Shown here: positions 46,421 through 55,771 of the stretch, piece by piece
Layout: the number at the start of each line of letters is the position of its first letter
Numbering within the stretch: the first letter of the stretch is position 1
NCBI RefSeq assembly: GCF_018917935.1
Contig: NZ_JAHLPN010000012.1
Span: 35,083-99,082 of the forward strand
Length of the DNA stretch: 64,000 nt
Source of the DNA: Kineothrix sp. MSJ-39
GTDB taxonomy: Bacteria; Bacillota; Clostridia; Lachnospirales; Lachnospiraceae
Direction of reading: 5' to 3'
The notes under the pieces: generated by a model
Seen by the model: the letters and a program-made list of their open reading frames with translations, nothing else
Told to the model about the DNA's origin: nothing
Database searches by the model: none
Position numbers and translations under genes: made by a program

Positions 46421-47671
46421 ATGAGGAAGATTCCATTTAGTCCACCGGATATTTCTGAAATGGAAATTCAGGAAGTGGCAGAAGCTATGCGTTCCGGTTG
46501 GATTACAACAGGTCCAAGGGTAAAAGAATTAGAACGTAGACTGGCTGCATATTGCCATACAAGTAAAGTGGTTTGTCTTAGTTCAGCAACAGCGGCGGAG
46601 GAATTGAATTTCCGTATATGCGGAATCGGAGCGGGAGACGAGGTGATAGTTCCGGCTTATACATATACGGCGACAGCTTCTGCGGCAATTCATTGTGGGG
46701 CAAAAGTCATTTTCATAGATAATTTCAAGAATTCTACAGAGATGGATTATAATCTGGTGGCAGACGCTATTACAGAGAAGACCAAAGCGATTGTAGCAGT
46801 TGATCTTGGAGGAATTATCTGTGATTATGATAAATTATTTCAAATAGTTGAAAGCAAAAGGCATTTGTTCTGCGCAAAAAAAGGAAATGATCTTGGCGCC
46901 AGAATACAGCAACAGATAGGGAGAGTGTTGGTTTTTGCTGATTGCGCACATGCATTGGGGGCAAGCAGAAACGGTAAAATGGCCGGTGAGATAGCAGATT
47001 TCACGGACTTTAGTTTTCATGCTGTAAAAAATTTTACAACGGCAGAGGGAGGAGCTGCAACATGGAAAGATATACCGGGGATAGATAATGATGAGATGTA
47101 TCATGATTATCAGCTTTTATCTCTGCATGGACAATCAAAGGATGCCTTGGAAAGAAAACAGCTTGGGACATGGGAATACGATATTATTGGTCCGTGGTAC
47201 AAGTGCAATATGACAGATATAATGGCAGCTATTGGGTTAAAACAGTTAGAGCGTTATCCTGCAATGCTGGAAAAACGAAAGAAAATAATAAAGCAGTATG
47301 ACAGTATGTGTGATGAACTTCATATTCTGCATTTAAGGCATTATACATCTGAATATAGTAGCAGTGGGCATTTGTATTTGACCCGTATCCCGGGAATAAA
47401 TGATCGGGAGAGAAGAGAAATTATTGTTCAGATGGCAGAAAGAGGTATTGCAACAAATGTACATTATAAGCCGCTTCCAATGATGACAGCATATAAGAAC
47501 ATGGGGTGGGATATAGCGGATTTCCCCAATGCATATGATTACTACCGGAACCTGATTACACTGCCTCTGCATACGCGGCTTAGTTTTGAGGATATAGACT
47601 ATATAACAGAAAATTATAAAGACGTAGTAAGTAACTATTTAAAGGGGAAGGAATCGTTAGGTGATGCTTAA
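46421..47671 (+). CDS. DegT/DnrJ/EryC1 sugar aminotransferase
   Basis: The 416-residue PLP enzyme aminates keto-sugars for the glycan. It starts with the family segment PFSPPDISEMEIQEVAEAMR, has VVCLSSATAAEEL, DCAHALGASRNGK and the PLP-binding Lys in HAVKNFTTAEGGAA. It is the first gene of the operon. The product could be an amino-sugar nucleotide; the exact substrate cannot be fixed. Confidence 0.9.
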   Translation: MRKIPFSPPDISEMEIQEVAEAMRSGWITTGPRVKELERRLAAYCHTSKVVCLSSATAAEELNFRICGIGAGDEVIVPAYTYTATASAAIHCGAKVIFIDNFKNSTEMDYNLVADAITEKTKAIVAVDLGGIICDYDKLFQIVESKRHLFCAKKGNDLGARIQQQIGRVLVFADCAHALGASRNGKMAGEIADFTDFSFHAVKNFTTAEGGAATWKDIPGIDNDEMYHDYQLLSLHGQSKDALERKQLGTWEYDIIGPWYKCNMTDIMAAIGLKQLERYPAMLEKRKKIIKQYDSMCDELHILHLRHYTSEYSSSGHLYLTRIPGINDRERREIIVQMAERGIATNVHYKPLPMMTAYKNMGWDIADFPNAYDYYRNLITLPLHTRLSFEDIDYITENYKDVVSNYLKGKESLGDA

Positions 47672-48347
47672 GAAATGGGATGAACTTCCTGCATTTATGA
47701 AATGTGAAGAGATCAAAGTATATTATGATGTATTGGCAGATAAGAAGTTGTCTTTATTTATGAAGCGTATATTTGATGTTGTCACTTCATGTATTCTGCT
47801 TCTTATATTATTACTTCCAATGATCGTTATTGCATTTTTGATCAAGATTGATTCAGCAGGTCCTGTTATATATAGTCAGGAAAGGGTAACTGCATATGGT
47901 AAAATATTTAAAATACATAAGTTTCGGACAATGGTAAATAATGCAGAACAGATAGGACCGGCAGTTGCGGTAGCACATGATATGCGGATCACAAAAATCG
48001 GGAAAAAATTACGTGATCTGAGAATTGATGAATTGCCGCAGCTTTGGGATGTTTTAGTTGGAAATATGAGTTTTGTCGGTACGAGACCGGAGGCGGTTAA
48101 ATATGTCAAAGCATATTCAAAAGAGATGCTGGCAACTCTTTTACTTCCGGCCGGAATTACTTCGGAAGCCAGTATCCGGTATAAGGATGAAGGACGGTTA
48201 TTGGAAAAAGTTGACGATGTAGATCAATATTATGTGAGAGAGATTTTACCTGATAAAATGAAGTATAATTTATTAAGTATAAAAAAATTTGGATTAAGAG
48301 CAGAATTAAAGATTATGTTTAAGACAGTGGCAGCTGTATTTGGATAG
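47661..48347 (+). CDS. Initiating sugar-phosphate transferase
   Basis: The 228-residue membrane protein starts the glycan on undecaprenyl phosphate. One membrane segment (about 42-64) is followed by SQERVTAYGKIFKIHKFRTM and DELPQLWDVLVGNMSFVGTRPE, the motif of polyisoprenyl-phosphate hexose-1-phosphate transferases (WcaJ/PglC group). It overlaps the aminotransferase stop by 11 bp, so translation is coupled. Confidence 0.92.
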   Translation: MMLKKWDELPAFMKCEEIKVYYDVLADKKLSLFMKRIFDVVTSCILLLILLLPMIVIAFLIKIDSAGPVIYSQERVTAYGKIFKIHKFRTMVNNAEQIGPAVAVAHDMRITKIGKKLRDLRIDELPQLWDVLVGNMSFVGTRPEAVKYVKAYSKEMLATLLLPAGITSEASIRYKDEGRLLEKVDDVDQYYVREILPDKMKYNLLSIKKFGLRAELKIMFKTVAAVFG

Positions 48348-48371
48348 GAACCTAATAAAGGATACAATGAT

Positions 48372-49136
48372 ATGACAGAGGGATTGGTATCAGTTATCAT
48401 GCCATCATGGAATACAGGAGAGTATTTGGCAGAAGCAATACAGTCTGTAATAGATCAAACATATACAAAATGGGAACTGATCATTGTAGATGATTGTTCA
48501 ACGGATCAGACGGACGAAATCATTGCCTTATTTCATGATGATAGAATCAGATATTTTAAAAATGACAGAAATAGTGGTGCAGCGTTGGCCAGAAACCGGG
48601 CATTGCAAAAAGCATGTGGTGAATGGATCGCTTTTCTGGATTCGGATGATCTGTGGAATCCTGAAAAACTGGAAAAGCAGATAGATTTTATGCTTCAGAA
48701 TGGATATGTTTTTTCATATACTGAGTACGAAAAAATTGATGAAGGCGGAAATGCACTTGGAATTGTAGTGACCGGACCTGTAGTTATTCGGAAGAAAGAA
48801 ATATATCGTTATGATTATATTGGTCATTTAACGATGATGTACAATGTAAAAGAGTTTGGAATGGTACAGATAAAAAACATATCAAAAAACAACGATTATG
48901 CCATACGATTGCAGCTTTATAAAAGGGATGGCGCTTGTTGTTACTTATTAAACGAGAATTTGGCAAAATACAGAATTAGGAAAAAATCCATATCTCATGA
49001 TTCTTTATTAAAAAAGATAAAAAGTCATTATGAATTGTTTCGTATCTGCGATTCCCAATCGGTATGGTTAGCCGGTATATTTACTATAAGAAATATGTTC
49101 TATGGTGTACTGAAGAAGATTAGGTATGAGAGGTAA
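48372..49136 (+). CDS. Family 2 glycosyltransferase
   Basis: The 254-residue protein has the GT-A core with SVIMPSWNTGEYLAEAIQSV, IIVDDCSTD and ALQKACGEWIAFLDSDD. No membrane segment is seen. It follows the initiating transferase and probably adds an early sugar. Confidence 0.9.
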   Translation: MTEGLVSVIMPSWNTGEYLAEAIQSVIDQTYTKWELIIVDDCSTDQTDEIIALFHDDRIRYFKNDRNSGAALARNRALQKACGEWIAFLDSDDLWNPEKLEKQIDFMLQNGYVFSYTEYEKIDEGGNALGIVVTGPVVIRKKEIYRYDYIGHLTMMYNVKEFGMVQIKNISKNNDYAIRLQLYKRDGACCYLLNENLAKYRIRKKSISHDSLLKKIKSHYELFRICDSQSVWLAGIFTIRNMFYGVLKKIRYER

Positions 49137-49138
49137 AA

Positions 49139-50344
49139 ATGGAGAATTGTGTTGTTCAGATTAACTTGGGAAATTTTGGCAGTACAGGTAACATAGCAAA
49201 AAAAATAAAGCAAGTAGGAGAAGAAAGTGGTTTAAATGTAATTCTTGCTTACCCGGATAATAAAAATAACACGACTCCGAATAAGGATGATATTATAATA
49301 TGTTCTGAGTTTGTAAATAAAATTAATCAAAAAATGGCTTATTACTCCGGCTTGAATGGGTGCTTTTCGTGGTTCTCAACATTGTGCCTTATAAATAGAC
49401 TTGATCATTTAAATCCAGGTGTTATTCATTTACATAATTTACATGATAGTTATATTAATTTTCCGTTATTATTCAGGTATATTAAAAGAAAACATATTAG
49501 TGTAGTTTGGACATTACATGACTGTTGGGCATTCACTGGTAAATGCCCTAACTTTACAGTTGCTCAATGTGATAGGTGGAAAAGCGGATGTGGAAATTGT
49601 AAGCAGCTTATAGATTATCCAAGTTCTAGATTTGATGTGACTAAAAAAATATGGAAAATAAAAAGAAAATATTTTTTGGGAGTAAATTCAATGCAGCTTA
49701 TAACTCCATCAAAATGGTTGGAAAGCTTGGTTAAAGAATCTTTTCTCTCTGAATATCCTGTTGAAACCATATATAATGGGATCGACGAAAGTGTTTTTAA
49801 ACCAATACGCTCAAAGTTTAGAGAAAAAATGGGTATTAATGAAAATAAAACAGTAATTTTAGGGGTTTCATATTGTTGGAATGAAAAGAAAGGAATCGAT
49901 ATTTTTTTTGAACTATCAAAAAGGTTGGATAAAAGTAAATATCAAATTGTTATGGTGGGGCTGGATAATAGTATAATAAGGTGCCCTGAAGAAGTAATTG
50001 CTGTATCACGGACAAATGATCTGAATGAATTGGCGGAGATTTATTCTGCGGCAGATATTTTTGTGAATGCAACAAGAGAAGAAGTGTTGGGAATGGTAAA
50101 TATTGAAGCATTGGCATGTGGAACACCGGTCATAACCTTTAAATCAGGTGGAAGTCCGGAATGTATTGATGATTCCTGTGGCATTATTGTGAAGAGTAAT
50201 ACAATTCATGAGTTAATAGAATGTATTGAAAAAATGACCAATTCAGATCAGTATAGTACAGAAAATTGTTTAAAACGTGCTGAACAATTTCAGGGAAAAG
50301 ATACATTTCAAAAGTATATTAATATATATAAAAGAATGCTGTAA
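49139..50344 (+). CDS. Family 4 glycosyltransferase
   Basis: The 401-residue GT-B protein has an N-terminal domain with VIHLHNLHDSYINFPLL and WTLHDCWAFTGKCP, a Cys-rich insertion (CDRWKSGCGNCK), and the donor site with FVNATREEVLGMVNIEALACGTPVI. It begins two bases after the previous stop. Confidence 0.88.
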   Translation: MENCVVQINLGNFGSTGNIAKKIKQVGEESGLNVILAYPDNKNNTTPNKDDIIICSEFVNKINQKMAYYSGLNGCFSWFSTLCLINRLDHLNPGVIHLHNLHDSYINFPLLFRYIKRKHISVVWTLHDCWAFTGKCPNFTVAQCDRWKSGCGNCKQLIDYPSSRFDVTKKIWKIKRKYFLGVNSMQLITPSKWLESLVKESFLSEYPVETIYNGIDESVFKPIRSKFREKMGINENKTVILGVSYCWNEKKGIDIFFELSKRLDKSKYQIVMVGLDNSIIRCPEEVIAVSRTNDLNELAEIYSAADIFVNATREEVLGMVNIEALACGTPVITFKSGGSPECIDDSCGIIVKSNTIHELIECIEKMTNSDQYSTENCLKRAEQFQGKDTFQKYINIYKRML

Positions 50345-50381
50345 ATAGTTTGGAAAATATGAATGATGTGGGGAAGAGGAT

Positions 50382-51218
50382 ATGCCATTCTTTTCAATCA
50401 TAACTGTGACATATAATGCAGAAGAAGAAATAAAAAGAACTTTAGATTCAATTGAGAGTCAGATTTATAGTGACTATGAATATGTTTTAGTAGATGGAAA
50501 ATCAACAGATAAAACACTGGAATTAGTTAGTGCATTTTATCAAAAAATGCATCAGAAGAGTATAGGAGTGCATATTATCTCAGAAGAAGATAACGGCATA
50601 TATAATGCAATGAATAAAGCATTAAAATATGTTAAGGGGAAATATTATATATTCTTAAATGCAGGTGACTATTTTGCAGATAATAGAGTGCTGTATAATG
50701 TGAAAACTAGGTTACAGACGATACAGTGTGATATTTTATATGGGGATGTTATATTAAAAAGAGAAAATTATTATAAATATGAAACGGCTAGGAATATTCA
50801 AAGTATAAAAAAGGATATGCCGTTTTGTCACCAGAGTGTCTTTGTTGCTGAGAAGGTGTTTCGTAACTTATCATATGATGAAAAATATAAGATATGTGCA
50901 GATTATGATTTGTTTATAAGAGCATATAGTGAGGGGTATATATTTGCGTATATAAACATTGCGATTTCAGTATATCTGATGGGTGGTTATTCTGCAAATA
51001 ATGGTTCTTATGTATATTGGATGGAAAGAGCTAAAATCAGTTATTTATACGGAGAATGTTCGGAGAAAGAGTATATTGATAGAATATCACAAGTTGAAAA
51101 GAAGTATCGCCACGAGAAAAAATTAAACATATTAAAGAAATGTATTCCGGATTGTATTATTAGTTTGGGAAGAAAAATATTACTAAAAAAAGGCGGATGG
51201 GAAGAAAAAAATATGTAA
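50382..51218 (+). CDS. Family 2 glycosyltransferase
   Basis: The 278-residue protein starts with SIITVTYNAEEEIKRTLDSI, then YVLVDGKSTDKTLEL and YYIFLNAGDYFADN. GGGGAAGAGG precedes the ATG. The GT-A core is clear; the sugar is unknown. Confidence 0.9.
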   Translation: MPFFSIITVTYNAEEEIKRTLDSIESQIYSDYEYVLVDGKSTDKTLELVSAFYQKMHQKSIGVHIISEEDNGIYNAMNKALKYVKGKYYIFLNAGDYFADNRVLYNVKTRLQTIQCDILYGDVILKRENYYKYETARNIQSIKKDMPFCHQSVFVAEKVFRNLSYDEKYKICADYDLFIRAYSEGYIFAYINIAISVYLMGGYSANNGSYVYWMERAKISYLYGECSEKEYIDRISQVEKKYRHEKKLNILKKCIPDCIISLGRKILLKKGGWEEKNM

Positions 51219-51264
51219 AGAAAAATGAAATCCACAAATGGTTTGATAAGGATGAAGGCCAAAT

Positions 51265-52590
51265 ATGAAAAAAACCAATATGCTTTTTCAAAGTAAAGAT
51301 AATTTATTACATGATATAATTTATAGTGGTTTGTGTAAACCAATTTCGATGGTAATTAGCTACATATACGTGCCTATTATTATGAATTATTTAGGCGTAG
51401 AAAGATATGGTATATGGACTACCATTATGTCTATATTATCATGGATTAGCTTTTTTGACATTGGAATTGGAAATGGATTACGAAATAAGTTAACGGATGC
51501 AATTGCACTCAAAGAAAATGAGAAAGAAAAAAAACTAATATCTTCTGCGTACGCGTTTATTGCAACTATTATGATCTTGGCGATTACAGTTTTTTGCGCA
51601 GTGGCTATACAAGTTGATTGGAATAGGGTATTTGGAATAACTAACATAGATGAAAATTTAACCGTAGTTGTATGTATTAGTGCTATTTTTATGGTACTGA
51701 ATTTTATCTTGTCGATATGTAAAAATATAATATATGCTTTGCAAAAGGCTGCATATGCAAGTGTAATGGAATTGGTAACACAGATACTCAGTGTTTTAGG
51801 GGTACTTATCATTATGCGAGTGACTCCGGGGAATTTATTCTCATTGGCGTTAATTTATGGATTATCAATGACTATTGTAAATATTTCAGCAAGTATAATA
51901 CTCTTTAGGAAAAACCGCAACCTAAAACCTGATATTCATTATATTAGATTAAAAGAAGGAAAAAGCCTGACTAATTTAGGACTACAGTTTTTTGTAATCC
52001 AAATATGTGCTTTGGTTTTATTTACTACAGATAATTTAATAATATCGTATTTATACGGAGCTGCTGATGTAACACCCTATTCGACGGTAAATAAACTCTT
52101 TACTGTGATAAGTAGTATTTATACATCATTGTTAGCACCAATATGGACTGCAACAACAAAAGCAAAGACTGAAAAACGATGGGATTATCTTCTGAATATT
52201 ATAAAGAAAATGATAATTGTAATGATTCCATTTGTTATAGGTGCTGTTATTTTAGCTATAGTATTCAAATCATTATCTGGATTGTGGTTAGGAAGAAATC
52301 TACATTATACATATGGTCTAATACCTTTAGGTGCCTGTTATTGTATCCTTACAATATGGTGTAATATGATATCTTACGTGGCAAATGGATTGGAGTTAAT
52401 GAAGGTTTCTATAATTCTGGCAATTATTCAGGCTAGTGGAAATATCCCAATGTCACTTATATTTGCAAGGGTATTGAATATGGGAATAGCAGGAATTTTA
52501 TGTGGAACAGTATGCTCGATGGCAATTTCTGCAATAATTCAGCCAATAGCTGTTTTTTCTTATATTGAAAAGAAAAAGAAGGAGATTTAG
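51265..52590 (+). CDS. Wzx-type flippase (first)
   Basis: The 441-residue membrane protein has about 12 hydrophobic segments and begins the fold with YSGLCKPISMVISYIYVPII and NYLGVERYGIWTTIMSILSW, typical of polysaccharide flippases of the MOP/PST group. A second, different flippase is encoded at 59274. It is more AT-rich than the pilus genes. Confidence 0.9.
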   Translation: MKKTNMLFQSKDNLLHDIIYSGLCKPISMVISYIYVPIIMNYLGVERYGIWTTIMSILSWISFFDIGIGNGLRNKLTDAIALKENEKEKKLISSAYAFIATIMILAITVFCAVAIQVDWNRVFGITNIDENLTVVVCISAIFMVLNFILSICKNIIYALQKAAYASVMELVTQILSVLGVLIIMRVTPGNLFSLALIYGLSMTIVNISASIILFRKNRNLKPDIHYIRLKEGKSLTNLGLQFFVIQICALVLFTTDNLIISYLYGAADVTPYSTVNKLFTVISSIYTSLLAPIWTATTKAKTEKRWDYLLNIIKKMIIVMIPFVIGAVILAIVFKSLSGLWLGRNLHYTYGLIPLGACYCILTIWCNMISYVANGLELMKVSIILAIIQASGNIPMSLIFARVLNMGIAGILCGTVCSMAISAIIQPIAVFSYIEKKKKEI

Positions 52591-52599
52591 TATATTTTC

Positions 52600-53676
52600 A
52601 TGAATGTTATATATGATTATCAAATCATGATTGGACAAAAATATGGAGGAATATCTAGATATTTTTATGAGTTAATACAGAGATTTTCTGTGGCAGATGG
52701 AATATCTCCAAGATTATATTGTGTCTTTAATGATAATGCATATTTTAGGGGGAATAGAAGATCAATATCATATTCAAGAGTTAGAGGCAGAAGAAGTATA
52801 AATAAAATGATAATAAAGTTTATGCTGTCTTTTTCTAAGTATGACATTTTTCATCCGACCTATTATGATCCGTATTTCCTGGATTATAATAAAGGAAAAC
52901 TGGTGTTAACAGTATATGATATGATTCATGAATTAATGCCATATTATTTTTCTCAGGAGGATTCCACTGTGGAAAATAAAAAGAAATTGATTTATAAAGC
53001 TGATAAAATTATAGCAATTTCTGAGAATACTAAGAGGGATATTTTAAAACTGTATCCTGATATTGATCAGAATAAAATATCAGTTATATACATAGGAAGT
53101 AATTTTAAACCGATAAAAAATAATAAACTAGATTGCAGATTCCCGCAAAGGTATGTTCTTTTTGTTGGAACCAGAAGAATATATAAGAACTATCTAAATT
53201 TTTATGAAAGTATGAAACCAATATTGCAGATGGATTCCAGCCTTCACCTTGTTTGTGCAGGGGGAGGGGCATTTACTCAGGAGGAAATAGATTTACAAAA
53301 GGATAATATTGATAGAATTCATCAAGTAAATATAGATGATGTAGCATTAAGTTATGCATATTCACATGCACAATGCTTTGTGTTCCCTTCTCTGTATGAA
53401 GGTTTTGGGATACCAACATTAGAAGCCTTTGCATGTAATTGCCCAGTTGTTTTAAGTAATGCGAGTTCAATGCCAGAAGTCGGTGGAGATGCTGTTGTAT
53501 ATATTAATCCATATGATATAGCTGACATGACAAAAAAGATAAAAATGGTATTAGATAATGAGGATATGCGTAAAGATTTAATCAAGAAAGGAAAAGAACA
53601 ATTAAAAAAATTCGATTGGGATAAGATCGCGACTCAGACGTTAGATTGTTATAGGGAGGTCATAGAAGGGATGTGA
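52600..53676 (+). CDS. Family 4 glycosyltransferase
   Basis: The 358-residue GT-B protein has YDYQIMIGQKYGGISRYFYE, VYDMIHELMPYYF and the donor site CFVFPSLYEGFGIPTLEAFACNCPVV. It follows the flippase by nine bases. Confidence 0.92.
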   Translation: MNVIYDYQIMIGQKYGGISRYFYELIQRFSVADGISPRLYCVFNDNAYFRGNRRSISYSRVRGRRSINKMIIKFMLSFSKYDIFHPTYYDPYFLDYNKGKLVLTVYDMIHELMPYYFSQEDSTVENKKKLIYKADKIIAISENTKRDILKLYPDIDQNKISVIYIGSNFKPIKNNKLDCRFPQRYVLFVGTRRIYKNYLNFYESMKPILQMDSSLHLVCAGGGAFTQEEIDLQKDNIDRIHQVNIDDVALSYAYSHAQCFVFPSLYEGFGIPTLEAFACNCPVVLSNASSMPEVGGDAVVYINPYDIADMTKKIKMVLDNEDMRKDLIKKGKEQLKKFDWDKIATQTLDCYREVIEGM

Positions 53677-53683
53677 GAGCATA

Positions 53684-54616
53684 ATGAATAATGTTTTGAT
53701 TTTTGGATGTAATGGATTTGTTGGAAAATATCTAGCAAGTGAATTTGGGCATAGTGGTTATAGAGTGTTTGCTTCGGGGCGCCTAGAATGCGATGAAAGC
53801 TTAAACAGATGCGTTAAAAGTTATATAACCGCAGATTTGACAGATTTTGAAAAAGTATGTGATTTAATTGCGGATGTAAAACCTGATATGATTATTAATT
53901 TGGCAGCTGTTAGTTCTGTAGCTGAATCTTGGAGCATGCCGCAGAGAACAGTAGAAATAAATTTAGTAGGAACACTTAATATTCTAGAGGCAGTTAGAAA
54001 ATTAAGGCTTGATCCCAAAATATTATTGGTTGGATCTAGTGAAGAATATGCAATTTCAAATAATAAAATGAACGAAAAATTTCCGATTGCTGCAAATAAT
54101 CCATATGGTTTATCTAAGGTAGCGCAGGAACATTTTGCAGAGTTATATAGAAAAGAATATGGACTTAGGATTATATGCACTAGAACATTTAATCATACGG
54201 GATATGGACAATCAGAAGCATTTGCAATTCCAAGTTTTGTAAAACAGGTTGCAAGGATTCATAATAGTGGAAAGCCTGGGACAATAAAGGTAGGTAATTT
54301 GGATGTAAGAAGGGATTGGGGTGATGTCAGGGATATGGCTAAGGCATATCGTATGATTCTTGAGAGTGAATCGAAAGAAATGATATTTAATGTGGGAAGC
54401 GGTTATATTTATCGTTTGAGTGATATATTGAATTATATTATATCATTAAGCAATCAAACGATAAATGTTGAAATTGATCCAACCAAATTGCGACCAATAG
54501 ACAATCCTGTTATTTGGTGTGACAATTCAAAAATAAGAAAAGAAATTGGATGGGAGCCTCAATATACAGTTTATGATGCAATAAATGAGATGTTTAATAA
54601 AATGACAGGAAATTGA
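53684..54616 (+). CDS. NAD-dependent sugar epimerase/reductase, GDP-6-deoxy-mannose reductase-like
   Basis: The 310-residue protein has VLIFGCNGFVGKYLASEFG with the nucleotide loop GxxGxxG, catalytic YGLSK in NNPYGLSKVAQEHFAELY, and TRTFNHTGYGQSEAFAIPSF, which is closest to GDP-4-dehydro-6-deoxy-D-mannose reductases. No GDP-mannose 4,6-dehydratase gene is in the window, so its substrate is uncertain. Confidence 0.82.
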   Translation: MNNVLIFGCNGFVGKYLASEFGHSGYRVFASGRLECDESLNRCVKSYITADLTDFEKVCDLIADVKPDMIINLAAVSSVAESWSMPQRTVEINLVGTLNILEAVRKLRLDPKILLVGSSEEYAISNNKMNEKFPIAANNPYGLSKVAQEHFAELYRKEYGLRIICTRTFNHTGYGQSEAFAIPSFVKQVARIHNSGKPGTIKVGNLDVRRDWGDVRDMAKAYRMILESESKEMIFNVGSGYIYRLSDILNYIISLSNQTINVEIDPTKLRPIDNPVIWCDNSKIRKEIGWEPQYTVYDAINEMFNKMTGN

Positions 54617-54636
54617 GAAGTGAATAACGCTATTTT

Positions 54637-54665
54637 ATAATCTCCTGTAGAAAAAAGGAGGTTAT
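54637..54665 (+). other. Stem-loop between the reductase and CapE-like genes
   Basis: ATAATCTCCT pairs with AGGAGGTTAT (one G-U pair) around an A-rich loop. It has no clear T run, so it may be a processing or attenuation element. Confidence 0.4.
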
Positions 54666-54708
54666 ATCTTGGTGGGTTAATAAATATTAAAATATGAGGT
54701 GTAAAATA

Positions 54709-55743
54709 GTGTCGTTGTTTAAAGATAAAACACTGATGATAACCGGTGGAACAGGTTCTTTTGGAAATGCTGTTTTAAATAAGTTTTTAAGGACAGATAT
54801 AAAAGAAATCCGTATCTTTTCCCGGGATGAAAAGAAGCAGGATGATATGCGTCATGAATATCAGACCAAAATGCCGGAAGTTTCAGATAAGATAAAGTTC
54901 TATATTGGTGATGTCCGTGATTTACAGTCTGTAAGAAGTGCAATACACGGAGTTGATTACATATTTCATGCAGCGGCATTGAAACAGGTGCCTTCTTGCG
55001 AGTTTTTTCCAATGGAGGCAGTTAAGACAAATGTGCTTGGAACGGACAATGTTCTGACTGCTGCGATTGAAGCGGGAGTCGAGTCGGTCATATGTCTTTC
55101 AACTGATAAGGCAGCGTATCCAATTAATGCAATGGGGATTACAAAGGCATTGGAAGAAAAAATTGCATTAGCAAAATCCCGGATATCGGGAAAAACAAAG
55201 ATATGTTGTACGCGCTATGGTAATGTGATGTGTTCACGCGGATCTGTTATACCTCTCTGGATTGATCAGATTAAATCGGGGAATCCAATTACTGTAACAG
55301 AGCCATCTATGACGCGCTTTATTATGTCGCTTGATGAAGCGGTAGATCTTGTAATGTTCGCTTTTGAACATGGTGAAAATGGAGATCTTTTGATCATGAA
55401 AGCACCCGCCTGCACAATTAAAACGCAGGCAGAAGCAGTTTGTGAACTGTTTGGTGGTAAGAAAGAAGATATTAAAATAATCGGTATTCGTCATGGTGAA
55501 AAGATGTATGAGACACTTTTGACAAATGAGGAATGTGCAAAAGCAATTGATAAAGGTAATTTCTATCGTGTCCCGGCAGATAAACGCAGCCTTAACTATG
55601 ATAAATATTTTAAGGATGGAGATGCCGGGAGAAATACACTGACAGAGTTCAATAGTAATAATACTACTTTGTTGAATCTGGAAGAAACAAAGGAAATACT
55701 TGCCAGGTTACCGTATATTCAGGAAAGAATGGCAGAAGAATAA
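54709..55743 (+). CDS. capE: UDP-GlcNAc 4,6-dehydratase/5-epimerase (CapE/FnlA type)
   Basis: The 344-residue protein starts at GTG 54709 with GAGGTG upstream. It has the Rossmann loop LMITGGTGSFGNAVL, EIRIFSRDEKKQDDMRHEYQ, and FHAAALKQVPSCEFFPMEA. These segments mark the CapE/FnlA group, which starts UDP-L-FucNAc synthesis from UDP-GlcNAc. CapF-like and epimerase genes follow, which supports this. The catalytic Lys/Met/Tyr variant pattern was not aligned. Confidence 0.9.
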   Translation: MSLFKDKTLMITGGTGSFGNAVLNKFLRTDIKEIRIFSRDEKKQDDMRHEYQTKMPEVSDKIKFYIGDVRDLQSVRSAIHGVDYIFHAAALKQVPSCEFFPMEAVKTNVLGTDNVLTAAIEAGVESVICLSTDKAAYPINAMGITKALEEKIALAKSRISGKTKICCTRYGNVMCSRGSVIPLWIDQIKSGNPITVTEPSMTRFIMSLDEAVDLVMFAFEHGENGDLLIMKAPACTIKTQAEAVCELFGGKKEDIKIIGIRHGEKMYETLLTNEECAKAIDKGNFYRVPADKRSLNYDKYFKDGDAGRNTLTEFNSNNTTLLNLEETKEILARLPYIQERMAEE

Positions 55744-55771
55744 GGTTTGCCAGTTGTTTCAAAGGAGAGTA

